Source: Clostridiales bacterium (lineage in GTDB: Bacteria > Bacillota > Clostridia > Christensenellales > Aristaeellaceae). From it: a DNA stretch of 64,000 bases. Positions 41,914 through 49,408 of this stretch are shown here, in pieces. The translations under genes and the position numbers were made by a program. Under the pieces are notes generated by a model. The model made no database searches and was not told the origin of the DNA. It worked only from the letters and a program-made list of their open reading frames with translations. The stretch covers positions 1 through 64,000 of the forward strand of contig SVGS01000003.1 in the NCBI GenBank assembly GCA_015056205.1, written 5' to 3'. Positions within the stretch are counted from its first letter, which is position 1. Each line of letters begins with the position of its first letter.

Positions 41914-41945
41914 CCGTTTCCGGGGATTTTTGTCCCCGGAAACGG
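41914..41945 (-). terminator. Hairpin after ackA
   Basis: CCGTTTCCGGGGA - 6 bases - TCCCCGGAAACGG, a perfect 13-pair stem 12 bases after the ackA stop. There is no U tract on the minus strand (the next bases are GTGTTGACA, the yceD promoter), so termination may be incomplete. Confidence 0.65.
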
Positions 41946-41957
41946 ATTCTGTATTGT

Positions 41958-43193
41958 TTATCCTCTTACATGTCCGGTTGTGACAAGGTCCAGCGTGTCC
42001 CGGGCGATCATAATCTCCTCATTGGTGGGAATCACACAAACGGTTACCTTGCTGTCATCGGCGGAAATGATGGCTTCCTGGCGGGTTTTGTTCTTTTCCG
42101 GATCAATCTTCGCCCCGAGGAACTCCATCCCGTCAATCACCCGGGCCCGCAGGTCGGCGTTGTTCTCCCCGATTCCGGCTGTGAAGCAGATGATGTCCAC
42201 GCCGCCCATAGCAGCCGCGTAGGCTCCGATGTACTTCTTGATCCCGTAAATCAGCATTTCCTGCGCCAGCAGAGCGTTTTCATCTCCTTTGGAGGCCAGG
42301 TCATCGATATCCCGGCAGTCGCTGCTCTTACCGCTGATTCCAAGCAGGCCGCTCTTTTTGTTCATCATTGTCAGCACTTCATCCACGCTGATGGGATGAC
42401 CGACCGGCGTACCGTCGTCATTCAGCGGATTGTTTGCGATAAACTGAACCACCGCGGGATCACAGCTGCCGCAGCGTGTACCCATCAGCAGGCCTTCCAG
42501 AGGCGTCAGCCCCATGGAAGTATCCACGCACTTCCCATCCTTGACGGCGCTCAGGCTGGATCCGTTCCCCAGATGAGCAATGATGATCTTCTTTCCTTCC
42601 GGCTTCACACCCAGGAAATCGCATACCCGGTGGCTCACATAACGGTGGCTGGTGCCGTGGAAGCCGTAGCGGCGCACATGCAGCTTTTCTTCGTACATCT
42701 TCGGAACGCCGTACATATAAGCCTTCGGAGGCATGGTCTGATGGAAAGCCGTATCGAATACAGCCACCTGTGGCGTGCCCTTCATCACCTTTTCGCAGGC
42801 TTCGATCCCCATCAGGTTGGCGGGGTTATGAAGCGGCCCCAGCGGGAAACAGTCCCGGATCGCCTGCTTGGCATCTTCATTGACGATGACGGAGGCCGTA
42901 AACGCGCTTCCGCCGTGCAGAACCCGATGCCCCACCGCGCCGATCTCGTCGGTGCTGCGGATGACGCCGAATTCCGGATCCTGCAGAATCTTCAGCATCA
43001 GCTGAGCCGCCGCTTCGTGATCGGGAATGGCTTCCACGATCTCCGTCTTTTTATCCCCGGCGCTGTGCTTCAGCTTGCTTCCCTCAATGCCGATACGCTC
43101 CACCAGGCCTTTTGCCAGTTCCTTTTCGCCGTCCATATCGATCAGCTGATATTTCAGGGAGGAGGATCCCGCATTCACAACCAGAATTTTCAT
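41958..43193 (-). CDS. ackA: Acetate kinase
   Basis: A 411-residue ASKHA-fold kinase making ATP and acetate from acetyl phosphate. Family signatures: MKILVVNAGSSSLKYQLID at the start, VGHRVLHGGSAF (about 87-98, substrate arginine), VFDTAFHQTMPP, GFHGTSHRYVSHRV, and IIAHLGNGSSLSAVKDGKCVDTSMG (partial landmark HLGNGSSLSAV), plus CFTAGIGENNADLR. Standard length. The expected partner pta is not in this window. It diverges from tmcAL over a shared promoter region. Confidence 0.97.
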   Translation of the reverse strand: MKILVVNAGSSSLKYQLIDMDGEKELAKGLVERIGIEGSKLKHSAGDKKTEIVEAIPDHEAAAQLMLKILQDPEFGVIRSTDEIGAVGHRVLHGGSAFTASVIVNEDAKQAIRDCFPLGPLHNPANLMGIEACEKVMKGTPQVAVFDTAFHQTMPPKAYMYGVPKMYEEKLHVRRYGFHGTSHRYVSHRVCDFLGVKPEGKKIIIAHLGNGSSLSAVKDGKCVDTSMGLTPLEGLLMGTRCGSCDPAVVQFIANNPLNDDGTPVGHPISVDEVLTMMNKKSGLLGISGKSSDCRDIDDLASKGDENALLAQEMLIYGIKKYIGAYAAAMGGVDIICFTAGIGENNADLRARVIDGMEFLGAKIDPEKNKTRQEAIISADDSKVTVCVIPTNEEIMIARDTLDLVTTGHVRG

Positions 43194-43234
43194 TTCGCCT
43201 TCCAGCTCCTTTTCTAAAGGTATATTACTTTACA

Positions 43235-43262
43235 ATTATACACGCTTTCCCTTGAATTGCAA
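43235..43262 (-). promoter_or_regulatory. ackA promoter
   Basis: Minus strand: -35 TTGCAA (43257-43262), 16-base spacer, -10 TATAAT (43235-43240). Confidence 0.7.
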
Positions 43263-43280
43263 AGATGGATTTTGTAAAAT
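43252..43280 (+). promoter_or_regulatory. tmcAL promoter
   Basis: -35 TTGAAT (43252-43257), 17-base spacer, -10 TAAAAT (43275-43280). Its -35 box overlaps that of the divergent ackA promoter. Confidence 0.65.
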
Positions 43281-43316
43281 ACGGAAGAGGCTCAAATATG
43301 AAAAGGAGGGATTCCC

Positions 43317-44495
43317 GTGCCGGTTCTGGGCGTTGTGGCGGAATACGACCCCTTTCACGCGGGTCATGCCTTTCATCTGGCGGAATCCCGCCGTCTGGTC
43401 CGGCCCGATGCGGTTTATGTTGCCCTTTCTCCCTGCTGGACTCAGCGCGGTCTCCCGGCCTTTCTTTCTCCTTATGACCGCGCCGCCTGCGCTCTAGCCT
43501 CGGGAGCGGACGCGGTGTTCGCGCTCCCGGTGCTGTGGACGCTGAGGGACGCGGAACATTACGCCCTCGGCGCCGTTTCTCTGCTGGCGGGGCTCGGAAT
43601 CACCCACCTGGCTTTCGGTGCGGAGGTTCCAGATCTGTCTCTGCTGCAGCCCGTAGCGGATCTTCTGGAAGACCAGCCGGCGCCTTTTCAGCAGACGCTG
43701 AAAGCCGTTCTGTCCCGGGGAACGGGTTATCCGGCCGCTCAGGCGGAGGCTGCTGAATCCTGCATTCCGGGTGCCGGCTTGCTTCTTTCCGCTCCGAATA
43801 ATACCCTGGCTGTCTGTTATCTCCGGGTGATCCGAAGGCTGCGGCTTCCTCTGATTCCGGTCATTATCCCCCGCCGGGGCAGTTATCACGCATCCGGAGT
43901 ACATCCGGATGCGCCCTCAGCCTCCGCCGTTCGGGAAGCGCTCCGCCGGGGTGATTACGGCGCTGCTTTTTCTTCGCTTCCTCCCGTTTCCGCATCCCGG
44001 GTCCGGCAGGCTCTCCTGTCCGCCGTTGTCCCCGATCCTGCCGCTTATGACCTTCTTCTGAGATATGCCCTCCAGCGCATGCCGGAGGAGGCTTTTTCCT
44101 GCCTCCCGGACGCTGCTGAAGGTCTGGGGGACGCGCTGTCAGGCCTTCGTTTCTCCGCCTGTTCCTTTGCTGAAATCTCCGCTTCTCTGACCTCCAGGCG
44201 TTATTCTTCTGCCCGTGTTTCCCGCCTCTGTGCCCATGCTTTGCTCGGCGTTACGGCGGAACGCCTCCGCCGCCTTTCCCTTCCGTCGGATACGCTTCTT
44301 CTGGGTCTTCGGCCGAATCACGGCATGACCGCTGGGTGGAAAGATCTGCCGGTCCGGATCTGGCCGAACGCCTCAGAATGGCGGAGCGCAGCCGATCCGG
44401 AAGATCTCCAGGCCTGGCGTCTCTGGTCACTGTGCTGCCGGCAGCCCGCCACCCTTCCTTTCACGGAAAAAACGGTTACCGCCGGTCCCCTCTGA
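43317..44495 (+). CDS. tmcAL: tRNA(Met) cytidine acetate ligase
   Basis: A 392-residue member of the TmcAL/YlbM family, which activates acetate with ATP and acetylates C34 of elongator tRNA-Met. GTG 43317 is chosen because AAGGAGGG lies eight bases upstream and the conserved N-terminus begins there: PVLGVVAEYDPFHAGHAFHL, with the HxGH nucleotide-binding motif (H14-A-G-H17). The central CNTLAVCYLRVI-like segment (PNNTLAVCYLR) is also typical. It is divergent from ackA, whose product acetate-linked chemistry shares the substrate. Followed by an intrinsic terminator. Confidence 0.92.
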   Translation: MPVLGVVAEYDPFHAGHAFHLAESRRLVRPDAVYVALSPCWTQRGLPAFLSPYDRAACALASGADAVFALPVLWTLRDAEHYALGAVSLLAGLGITHLAFGAEVPDLSLLQPVADLLEDQPAPFQQTLKAVLSRGTGYPAAQAEAAESCIPGAGLLLSAPNNTLAVCYLRVIRRLRLPLIPVIIPRRGSYHASGVHPDAPSASAVREALRRGDYGAAFSSLPPVSASRVRQALLSAVVPDPAAYDLLLRYALQRMPEEAFSCLPDAAEGLGDALSGLRFSACSFAEISASLTSRRYSSARVSRLCAHALLGVTAERLRRLSLPSDTLLLGLRPNHGMTAGWKDLPVRIWPNASEWRSAADPEDLQAWRLWSLCCRQPATLPFTEKTVTAGPL

Positions 44496-44512
44496 TTTTT
44501 CTTTTTCCTGCC

Positions 44513-44540
44513 CTGTCCGCTTTCCGGACAGCCGTTTTTG
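44513..44540 (+). terminator. Terminator after tmcAL
   Basis: CTGTCCG - 5 bases - CGGACAG followed by CCGTTTTTG; a seven-pair stem with a U tract. Confidence 0.75.
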
Positions 44541-44584
44541 TCAGTTTATGGATAAATTGGATAATTTTCCCGTTCAGGACAGGC

Positions 44585-44613
44585 TTGACAAGACCGGTCG
44601 GAAAGGATATAAT
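44585..44613 (+). promoter_or_regulatory. tRNA-Arg promoter
   Basis: -35 TTGACA (44585-44590), 17-base spacer, -10 TATAAT (44608-44613), both perfect. Confidence 0.88.
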
Positions 44614-44625
44614 GCCATTCGTTGA

Positions 44626-44699
44626 GTGCCCGTAGCTCAGCTGGATAGAGTGTCAGACTCCGACTCTGAAGGCCACAGGTTCGAATCCTGCCGGGCATA
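44626..44699 (+). tRNA. tRNA-Arg (anticodon CCG)
   Basis: A 74-base cloverleaf: acceptor GTGCCCG pairs with CGGGCAT; anticodon stem TCAGA/TCTGA with loop CTCCGAC, so the anticodon is CCG, reading CGG. The T arm is CAGG-TTCGAAT-CCTG with a weak outer pair. The 3' CCA is not encoded. It stands alone between its own consensus promoter and a terminator. Confidence 0.93.
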
Positions 44700-44703
44700 C
44701 ATC

Positions 44704-44737
44704 ACCGGAAGCCTTATATCAAGGCTTCCGGTTTTTG
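44704..44737 (+). terminator. Terminator after tRNA-Arg
   Basis: ACCGGAAGCCTT - 5 bases - AAGGCTTCCGGT followed by TTTTG; a 12-pair stem, also close to the pepT stop on the other strand. Confidence 0.85.
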
Positions 44738-44742
44738 TATTC

Positions 44743-45942
44743 TCAGGTGCGGATGATCGACATCAGCACATCCGTCATTTTTTCCATTGACTGTACCGGA
44801 ATCAGCTCCTGCCGGCCGTGAAAATTGTATCCGCCGGTGGAAAGATTGGGGCACGGCAGTCCTTCAAAGGACAGCCGGGCGCCGTCCGTTCCGCCGCGGA
44901 TTGCCCGGATGACCGGTTCCACACCGTTTTCCAGGAATGCTTTCCGGGCCCTCTCAATAATTTCCGGATGTTTTTCCACCACTTCCTTCATATTGCGGTA
45001 GGAATCCCGGATCGTCAGGGAAACGGTTTCCGCTCCGTATCGTCCGTTCAGATAATCTGCCGCGGCCCGCATGACCGCTTTTTTCTTCTCAAGTTTCTCC
45101 CCGTCATGGTCCCGTAAAATATAGCGCAGCTCCGCCGTTTCGGTATTCCCGGCCATATCCGTCAGATGATAAAAGCCCTCGTACCCTTCCGTGTGTTCCG
45201 GCCTTTCCCACGCGGGAAGCATTTCGTTGAATTCCATGGCAAGCAGCGCCGCATTGACCATTTTGTTCTTCGCGCTCCCCGGATGAATGCTTTTCCCTTG
45301 GATCCGCACCGTACAGGAGGATGCGTTAAAACATTCATATTCCAGCTCGCCCAGCGCGCCGCCGTCCACGGTGTAGGCAAAATCCGCGCCGAATTCCCGG
45401 ACCCGGAACCGGTCCGCTCCCCGCCCGATCTCTTCATCCGGCGTAAAGGCGATACAGATTTTTCCGTGTTCCGGTGCGTCGGAAAGCATCAGCTTCTCGC
45501 ACAACGTCATGATTTCCGCGACACCCGCTTTATCATCCGCTCCGAGTACGGAATCCCCGGAGGTTACAATCAGCTCCTGCCCCCGGAGTCCGGGCAGGAA
45601 ATCAAACGAATCGATCACCATCCCGTTCCGAAGGAGTATCGGACCCCCATCGTATTCCGGAATGATCTGAGGCCTGGTCGCGCCGAGTACGGCGTCCGAT
45701 GTATCCATATGGGCGATCAGCCCGATCACCGGCCGCTTTCCTTCCCCCTTTGCGGGAATGCTGGCGTATACATAGCCGTCCTCATCCTGCCGCGCGTCGT
45801 CTATCCCCATCTCCCGCAGTTCCTGAGCCAGCATCTTTCCCAGCTCAAGCTGCCCAGCGGTAGACGGACAGCATTCGTTTTCCTCATTGGATGTGGTTTC
45901 CACCTGTACATATCGCAGGAACCGTTCCTTTACACTGCTCAT
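44743..45942 (-). CDS. pepT: Peptidase T (tripeptidase)
   Basis: A 399-residue M20 zinc aminotripeptidase. Started at ATG 45940-45942 (MSSVKERFLRYVQVETTS); the longer frame upstream is antisense to other features and lacks a ribosome site. Metal ligands and active-site motifs are clear: LIAHMDTSD (H78, D80), LGADDKAGVAE (about 139-149), TPDEEIGRG (E, E about 172), and NFHGRQELIPVQSME at the end. Length and motifs match PepT. Cytoplasmic; completes peptide breakdown. Stands alone between the ferredoxin terminator and the tRNA-Arg terminator. Confidence 0.96.
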   Translation of the reverse strand: MSSVKERFLRYVQVETTSNEENECCPSTAGQLELGKMLAQELREMGIDDARQDEDGYVYASIPAKGEGKRPVIGLIAHMDTSDAVLGATRPQIIPEYDGGPILLRNGMVIDSFDFLPGLRGQELIVTSGDSVLGADDKAGVAEIMTLCEKLMLSDAPEHGKICIAFTPDEEIGRGADRFRVREFGADFAYTVDGGALGELEYECFNASSCTVRIQGKSIHPGSAKNKMVNAALLAMEFNEMLPAWERPEHTEGYEGFYHLTDMAGNTETAELRYILRDHDGEKLEKKKAVMRAAADYLNGRYGAETVSLTIRDSYRNMKEVVEKHPEIIERARKAFLENGVEPVIRAIRGGTDGARLSFEGLPCPNLSTGGYNFHGRQELIPVQSMEKMTDVLMSIIRT

Positions 45943-46009
45943 TTTTTCCGGCCTCTTTCCTTTCCGATCTTCCTGTTCCGGAATCACGCTGTCTGATCCG
46001 TTTGTTAAT

Positions 46010-46042
46010 GAAAACAGGCTCCTGAAACAGGAGCCTGTTTTC
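46010..46042 (-). terminator. Terminator after the ferredoxin gene
   Basis: A 15-pair stem (GAAAACAGGCTCCTG - AAA - CAGGAGCCTGTTTTC) 13 bases after the ferredoxin stop, upstream of pepT; A/T runs at the stem base allow termination. Confidence 0.8.
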
Positions 46043-46055
46043 ACATCCATCAATC

Positions 46056-46226
46056 TCAGGCCTGAGCCGGAGCGCCGACGGGGCAGGTATCCGCGCACGC
46101 GCCGCATTCGATGCAGGCATCGGGATCGATGTTGTACTTGCTCTCTCCCTCGGAGATCGCGTTCACCGGGCACTGTGCAGCGCAGGCGCCGCAGCTGATG
46201 CATTCATCAGAAATTTTGTAAGCCAT
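46056..46226 (-). CDS. 2[4Fe-4S] ferredoxin
   Basis: A 56-residue clostridial-type ferredoxin, a low-potential electron carrier. ATG 46224-46226 (MAYKISDECISCG) is the start; upstream codons overlap ricT. Two classical clusters: C9-ISCGACAAQCP (CxxCxxCxxxCP) and CIECGACADTCP near residues 38-49. Almost nothing else is present, as in the clostridial archetype. Could supply electrons to PreA-like or activase enzymes in this window, though nothing ties it to one. Terminator follows directly. Confidence 0.96.
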   Translation of the reverse strand: MAYKISDECISCGACAAQCPVNAISEGESKYNIDPDACIECGACADTCPVGAPAQA

Positions 46227-46314
46227 AATAAATACCTCCATATAATCGTCTGAAAAGTTGCGTACTCTTCGTGAATCAATATAACACGCGCCCTGGAAAA
46301 AAGCAAGTCCAGCA

Positions 46315-47655
46315 TTAATTTTTATCAATATTGTGCAAGGCCTTTTCCAGATCCGCTGCCCACTGGCTGGAGCGGGCCTGTCTGGGAGCCGGCTCTTTCG
46401 CGGGCTGCTGCGGCTTCGCGTTTTTTTCCGGCCGTCCGGTGTTTTCGGCGGGAGCGGACGCCGATTGATTTCTGTTCTTCATCGGGTTTTCCCGGCGGAC
46501 CGGCTTCCCCAGCGCCGAAGACCGTGCAGGCTTCTCCTGTCTGTCTTCTGCGGCGGGCCGGGGATTATTGTTCCGGGGCGGGCGGGGCGGTCTTTCCGTC
46601 CGCTCTTTCCGTCCCTGTCGGTCGGGATTTTTCGGTCTTCCCGGTCTGGTACGTTTCTCCTTCGGCGCCTCGCCGGCCTTCTCCTCCTGCGCTGCCGTGG
46701 AAACTGCCGCGGTTTCCGCAGTCTCCGGCTCCGCCTGAACAGTCTCCGGTTCCGCGCGGACCGCCTCTGCCGGATCCTCCTGAATTTCCGCCGGAATCTC
46801 CTCCTTCGGCATTCCGCTCTCATCGGCCGGCGTTTCTTCTTTCAGATCCGCGGGTCTGGCCAGATCGTCCAGGGAGTAAACCTTCGTTTCCGCCGAATCG
46901 CCGTTCTGAAAGCGAACTGTTACCGTCTCCTTCAGAATATTCTGGTCGATTACCGTACCGAATCCGTCCGGAGTGCGAATATCCCGGCCGATCTTCGGCA
47001 TCCGTTTCCGGGTCTTTTCATACTGCTCCTGTTCGTATTTCAGGCAGCACATCAGTCTTCCGCATACGCCGCTGATCTTGGTCGGATTCAGGGAAAGGTT
47101 CTGCTCCTTGGCCATCTTGATGGATACCGGCTGAAAATCTTCCAGGAACGTACCGCAGCAGATGGGCCGGCCGCATTGTCCGAGGCCTCCCAGCATGCGG
47201 GCCTCATCCCGTACGCCGATCTGCCGCAGCTCGATGCGGGTCTTGAATACCGAAGCCAGATCCTTTACCAGCGAGCGAAAATCGATTCGGCCGTTTGCGG
47301 TAAAGAAAAACAGAATCTTGCTGTTGTCAAAATTATACTCAACGGAAACCAGTTTCATTTCCAGTTTATGCTCCGCGATCTTCCGCTGGCATATGCCGAA
47401 CGCCTGCCGTTCCTTCTCCCGGTTTTCGATGCTGTGCTGGATATCTTCCTGCGTGGCGATCCGGATGATCCGTTTCAGCTGAGCCGGAGCCTTTTCGTCT
47501 TCCACTTCCCGGGCGCCGACAACCACTTCCCCCAGATCCGGACCGTGGGCGGTTTCAACAATCACATATTCACCCACTTTGCATTCCATCTGATTGATAT
47601 CGTAATAATATAAAGCGCCATTTTTCTGAAATTGAATGCCGACGATTACAACCAT
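46315..47655 (-). CDS. ricT: RicT/YaaT (PSP1) protein with long charged tail
   Basis: A 446-residue protein of the PSP1/RicT family, part of the iron-sulfur RicAFT complex that in Bacillus promotes RNase Y-dependent mRNA processing, competence and sporulation. The core (1-270) has YVIVETAHGPDLGEVV, then the cysteine motifs GLGQCGRPICCGTF (about 157-170) and ISGVCGRLMCC (about 194-204). Residues 275-446 are low complexity: first acidic and Ala/Pro/Glu-rich, then strongly basic (KEKRTRPGRPKNPDRQGRK), unlike the short Bacillus form. It overlaps the end of holB by ten bases. RicA and RicF genes are not seen here. Confidence 0.93.
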   Translation of the reverse strand: MVVIVGIQFQKNGALYYYDINQMECKVGEYVIVETAHGPDLGEVVVGAREVEDEKAPAQLKRIIRIATQEDIQHSIENREKERQAFGICQRKIAEHKLEMKLVSVEYNFDNSKILFFFTANGRIDFRSLVKDLASVFKTRIELRQIGVRDEARMLGGLGQCGRPICCGTFLEDFQPVSIKMAKEQNLSLNPTKISGVCGRLMCCLKYEQEQYEKTRKRMPKIGRDIRTPDGFGTVIDQNILKETVTVRFQNGDSAETKVYSLDDLARPADLKEETPADESGMPKEEIPAEIQEDPAEAVRAEPETVQAEPETAETAAVSTAAQEEKAGEAPKEKRTRPGRPKNPDRQGRKERTERPPRPPRNNNPRPAAEDRQEKPARSSALGKPVRRENPMKNRNQSASAPAENTGRPEKNAKPQQPAKEPAPRQARSSQWAADLEKALHNIDKN

Positions 47656-48674
47656 TGATTTCCTTCCCCCATAAACCCGAAAAGTATTTTTTCAAAAACC
47701 GCCTGAAAATTGGTTGAGTATTGTAATTCCTTCCTGGCCTGAATGACCTGATCGTATAAACGCGTAAAAGCTTCCGCCGGAGCCTCCCTGGTAAACCGGT
47801 TCCAGTGTGCGGGAAGAGCGGATGCCAGTCCTTCGTCCCGCGAACCGTAGCGCACGTTCATCATTTGGTGCAGCATCGATTCCAGCACCGTGAGCAGGGC
47901 GTCCGCCTCACTTTTCCGGTTCTTCCATCGGTTGGAAGCGGGAAGAATATCGCTCCGTCTTGTCATCCCGAAGAAGGTGCTGATCACTTCCTTCCGGAAT
48001 TCGGTCAGTCCTTCCTGATGCGCCATCCGGATCGCCTTCCCGATGGATCCGTCAGCCAGCGGAACCAGAGTCGCGGCGTCCTGTTCGGAGATGCCTTCCT
48101 GGATCAGCATCGAGCGAATCGTCTCATCCGGCAGCGGATGAAGCCTTAACAGCCGGCACCGGCTGATAATGGTGTTCACAAGACTTTCCGGATGTCCCGT
48201 AACAAGAAAAAAGAAAGTGTTCTCCGGTGGCTCTTCCAGCGTTTTCAGCAGGGCGTTCTGAGCCTGCGGCGTCATGGTGTCCGCGTCAAAAATAAGCACA
48301 GAGCGGTTCCCGCCTTCAAAGGGAGCCATCCCGCAGATCCGGATCATCTCGCGGATATCTTCCACAGGAATGGTAGCCCGTCCTTCCCTGACTTCAGGCG
48401 AAAGCGGAATTCCCCGGCGGATTACCACCTGATCCGGATGCTCCAGCAGCATCGCCCGTTTGCAGGCCGCGCACGCCATGCAGGGACGGTTCTGTTCCGA
48501 CTCACAGAAAAGCTGTGCGGAAAGCAGTGTCGCAAGTGTCTTTTTTCCGACTCCGTCAGGTCCCGAAATCAGCAGGGCATGAGAAAGCCGTCCGTTCCTC
48601 TGCTGTGCCAGCAGATGGCGGATTTCTTCCCCCTGACCCAGAAAGTCCTCAAGTGTAATCGTGCGGTTCCTCAT
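47646..48674 (-). CDS. holB: DNA polymerase III subunit delta'
   Basis: A 342-residue clamp-loader subunit of the AAA+ type. Walker A-like loop ISGPDGVGKKTL (about 37-48), the four-cysteine zinc module CESEQNRPCMACAACKRA (about 57-74), the Walker B-type segment VLIFDADTMTPQAQNALLKTLEEPP and sensor-1 FLVTGHPESLVNTIISRCR. It loads the beta clamp with tau/gamma and delta. The gene sits between darA and ricT, the usual Bacillota order, three bases after darA. Confidence 0.95.
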   Translation of the reverse strand: MRNRTITLEDFLGQGEEIRHLLAQQRNGRLSHALLISGPDGVGKKTLATLLSAQLFCESEQNRPCMACAACKRAMLLEHPDQVVIRRGIPLSPEVREGRATIPVEDIREMIRICGMAPFEGGNRSVLIFDADTMTPQAQNALLKTLEEPPENTFFFLVTGHPESLVNTIISRCRLLRLHPLPDETIRSMLIQEGISEQDAATLVPLADGSIGKAIRMAHQEGLTEFRKEVISTFFGMTRRSDILPASNRWKNRKSEADALLTVLESMLHQMMNVRYGSRDEGLASALPAHWNRFTREAPAEAFTRLYDQVIQARKELQYSTNFQAVFEKILFGFMGEGNQWL

Positions 48675-48677
48675 TTG

Positions 48678-49010
48678 TCAGACTTTCAGGAACTGATCCA
48701 CGCTCAGAACAAACAGCGTTGCGCCGCCAACTGTAACCTCCACGGGATAGGCCGCGTAATCTCCGTGGTTCATTCCGCCGATCGACGTGGAAGCCGCCGT
48801 AACCTGCTTCCGGCTCTTGCAGACGGATTCAATAATATCGACCGCTTCATGAATGCGCTCCTCATCAACGCCGATCAGAAGAGTCGTATTCCCGGCTTTC
48901 AGAAAGCCGCCGGTTGTCGCCAGTTTTGTTACGCCAAACCCCTGTTTCATCAGCCTGGACAGCAGTCTGGAAGAATCTTCATCCTGAATAACGGCGATAA
49001 TCAGTTTCAC
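48678..49010 (-). CDS. darA: Cyclic-di-AMP receptor DarA (PstA/YaaQ)
   Basis: A 110-residue PII-like trimeric protein that binds c-di-AMP. MKLIIAVIQDEDSSRLLSRL, FGVTKLATTGGFLKAGNTTLLIGV (landmarks GVTKLATTGGFL and GNTTLLIG) and GGATLFVLSVDQF are the family signatures. Its output in most organisms is not known. First gene of darA-holB-ricT, with a good promoter at 49043-49071. The tmk gene that normally precedes it is missing here. Confidence 0.96.
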   Translation of the reverse strand: MKLIIAVIQDEDSSRLLSRLMKQGFGVTKLATTGGFLKAGNTTLLIGVDEERIHEAVDIIESVCKSRKQVTAASTSIGGMNHGDYAAYPVEVTVGGATLFVLSVDQFLKV

Positions 49011-49042
49011 GGGTCAGACCTCCTTCAGCACTTCATCTTATA

Positions 49043-49071
49043 AGTATATCTTACCGTCCCATGAAAATCAA
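49043..49071 (-). promoter_or_regulatory. darA-holB-ricT promoter
   Basis: Minus strand: -35 TTGATT (49066-49071), 17-base spacer, -10 TATACT (49043-49048). Confidence 0.7.
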
Positions 49072-49216
49072 GTTTTCTGTTTTCGCTTCCGGGGCTCGCA
49101 TCATGAATCTCCCCCCGGAAGGCCGACAAATGCCCGTTTCCGGATCACGGAAATACAGGTCGTGCAGAAAACATTTTCAGGAAAAATTGTTTTCAGAAAA
49201 AAATCGAAAAAAGGGC

Positions 49217-49244
49217 TTGACAGGATTCGCAAAATGGATATAAT
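49217..49244 (+). promoter_or_regulatory. tRNA-Lys promoter
   Basis: -35 TTGACA (49217-49222), 16-base spacer, -10 TATAAT (49239-49244). The 140 bases between this and the darA promoter hold nothing else I can identify. Confidence 0.85.
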
Positions 49245-49261
49245 AACATCTGTTCGCTTGA

Positions 49262-49334
49262 GCACCATTAGCTCAGTTGGTAGAGCACCTGACTCTTAAT
49301 CAGGGTGTCTAGGGTTCGAGTCCCTAATGGTGTA
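49262..49334 (+). tRNA. tRNA-Lys (anticodon CTT)
   Basis: A 73-base cloverleaf: acceptor GCACCAT/ATGGTGT, anticodon stem CCTGA/TCAGG with loop CTCTTAA giving anticodon CTT (codon AAG), T arm AGGG-TTCGAGT-CCCT. CCA is not encoded. Own promoter and terminator. Confidence 0.95.
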
Positions 49335-49337
49335 CGG

Positions 49338-49370
49338 CCCCTTGAGGATTGAACCTCAAGGGGTTTTCTT
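49338..49370 (+). terminator. Terminator after tRNA-Lys
   Basis: CCCCTTGAGG - 6 bases - CCTCAAGGGG then TTTTCTTT; ten-pair stem with U tract, four bases after the tRNA. Confidence 0.88.
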
Positions 49371-49408
49371 TATCCTGTATTTCTGTTTTTTGCTGGGAGG
49401 TGGATTCC

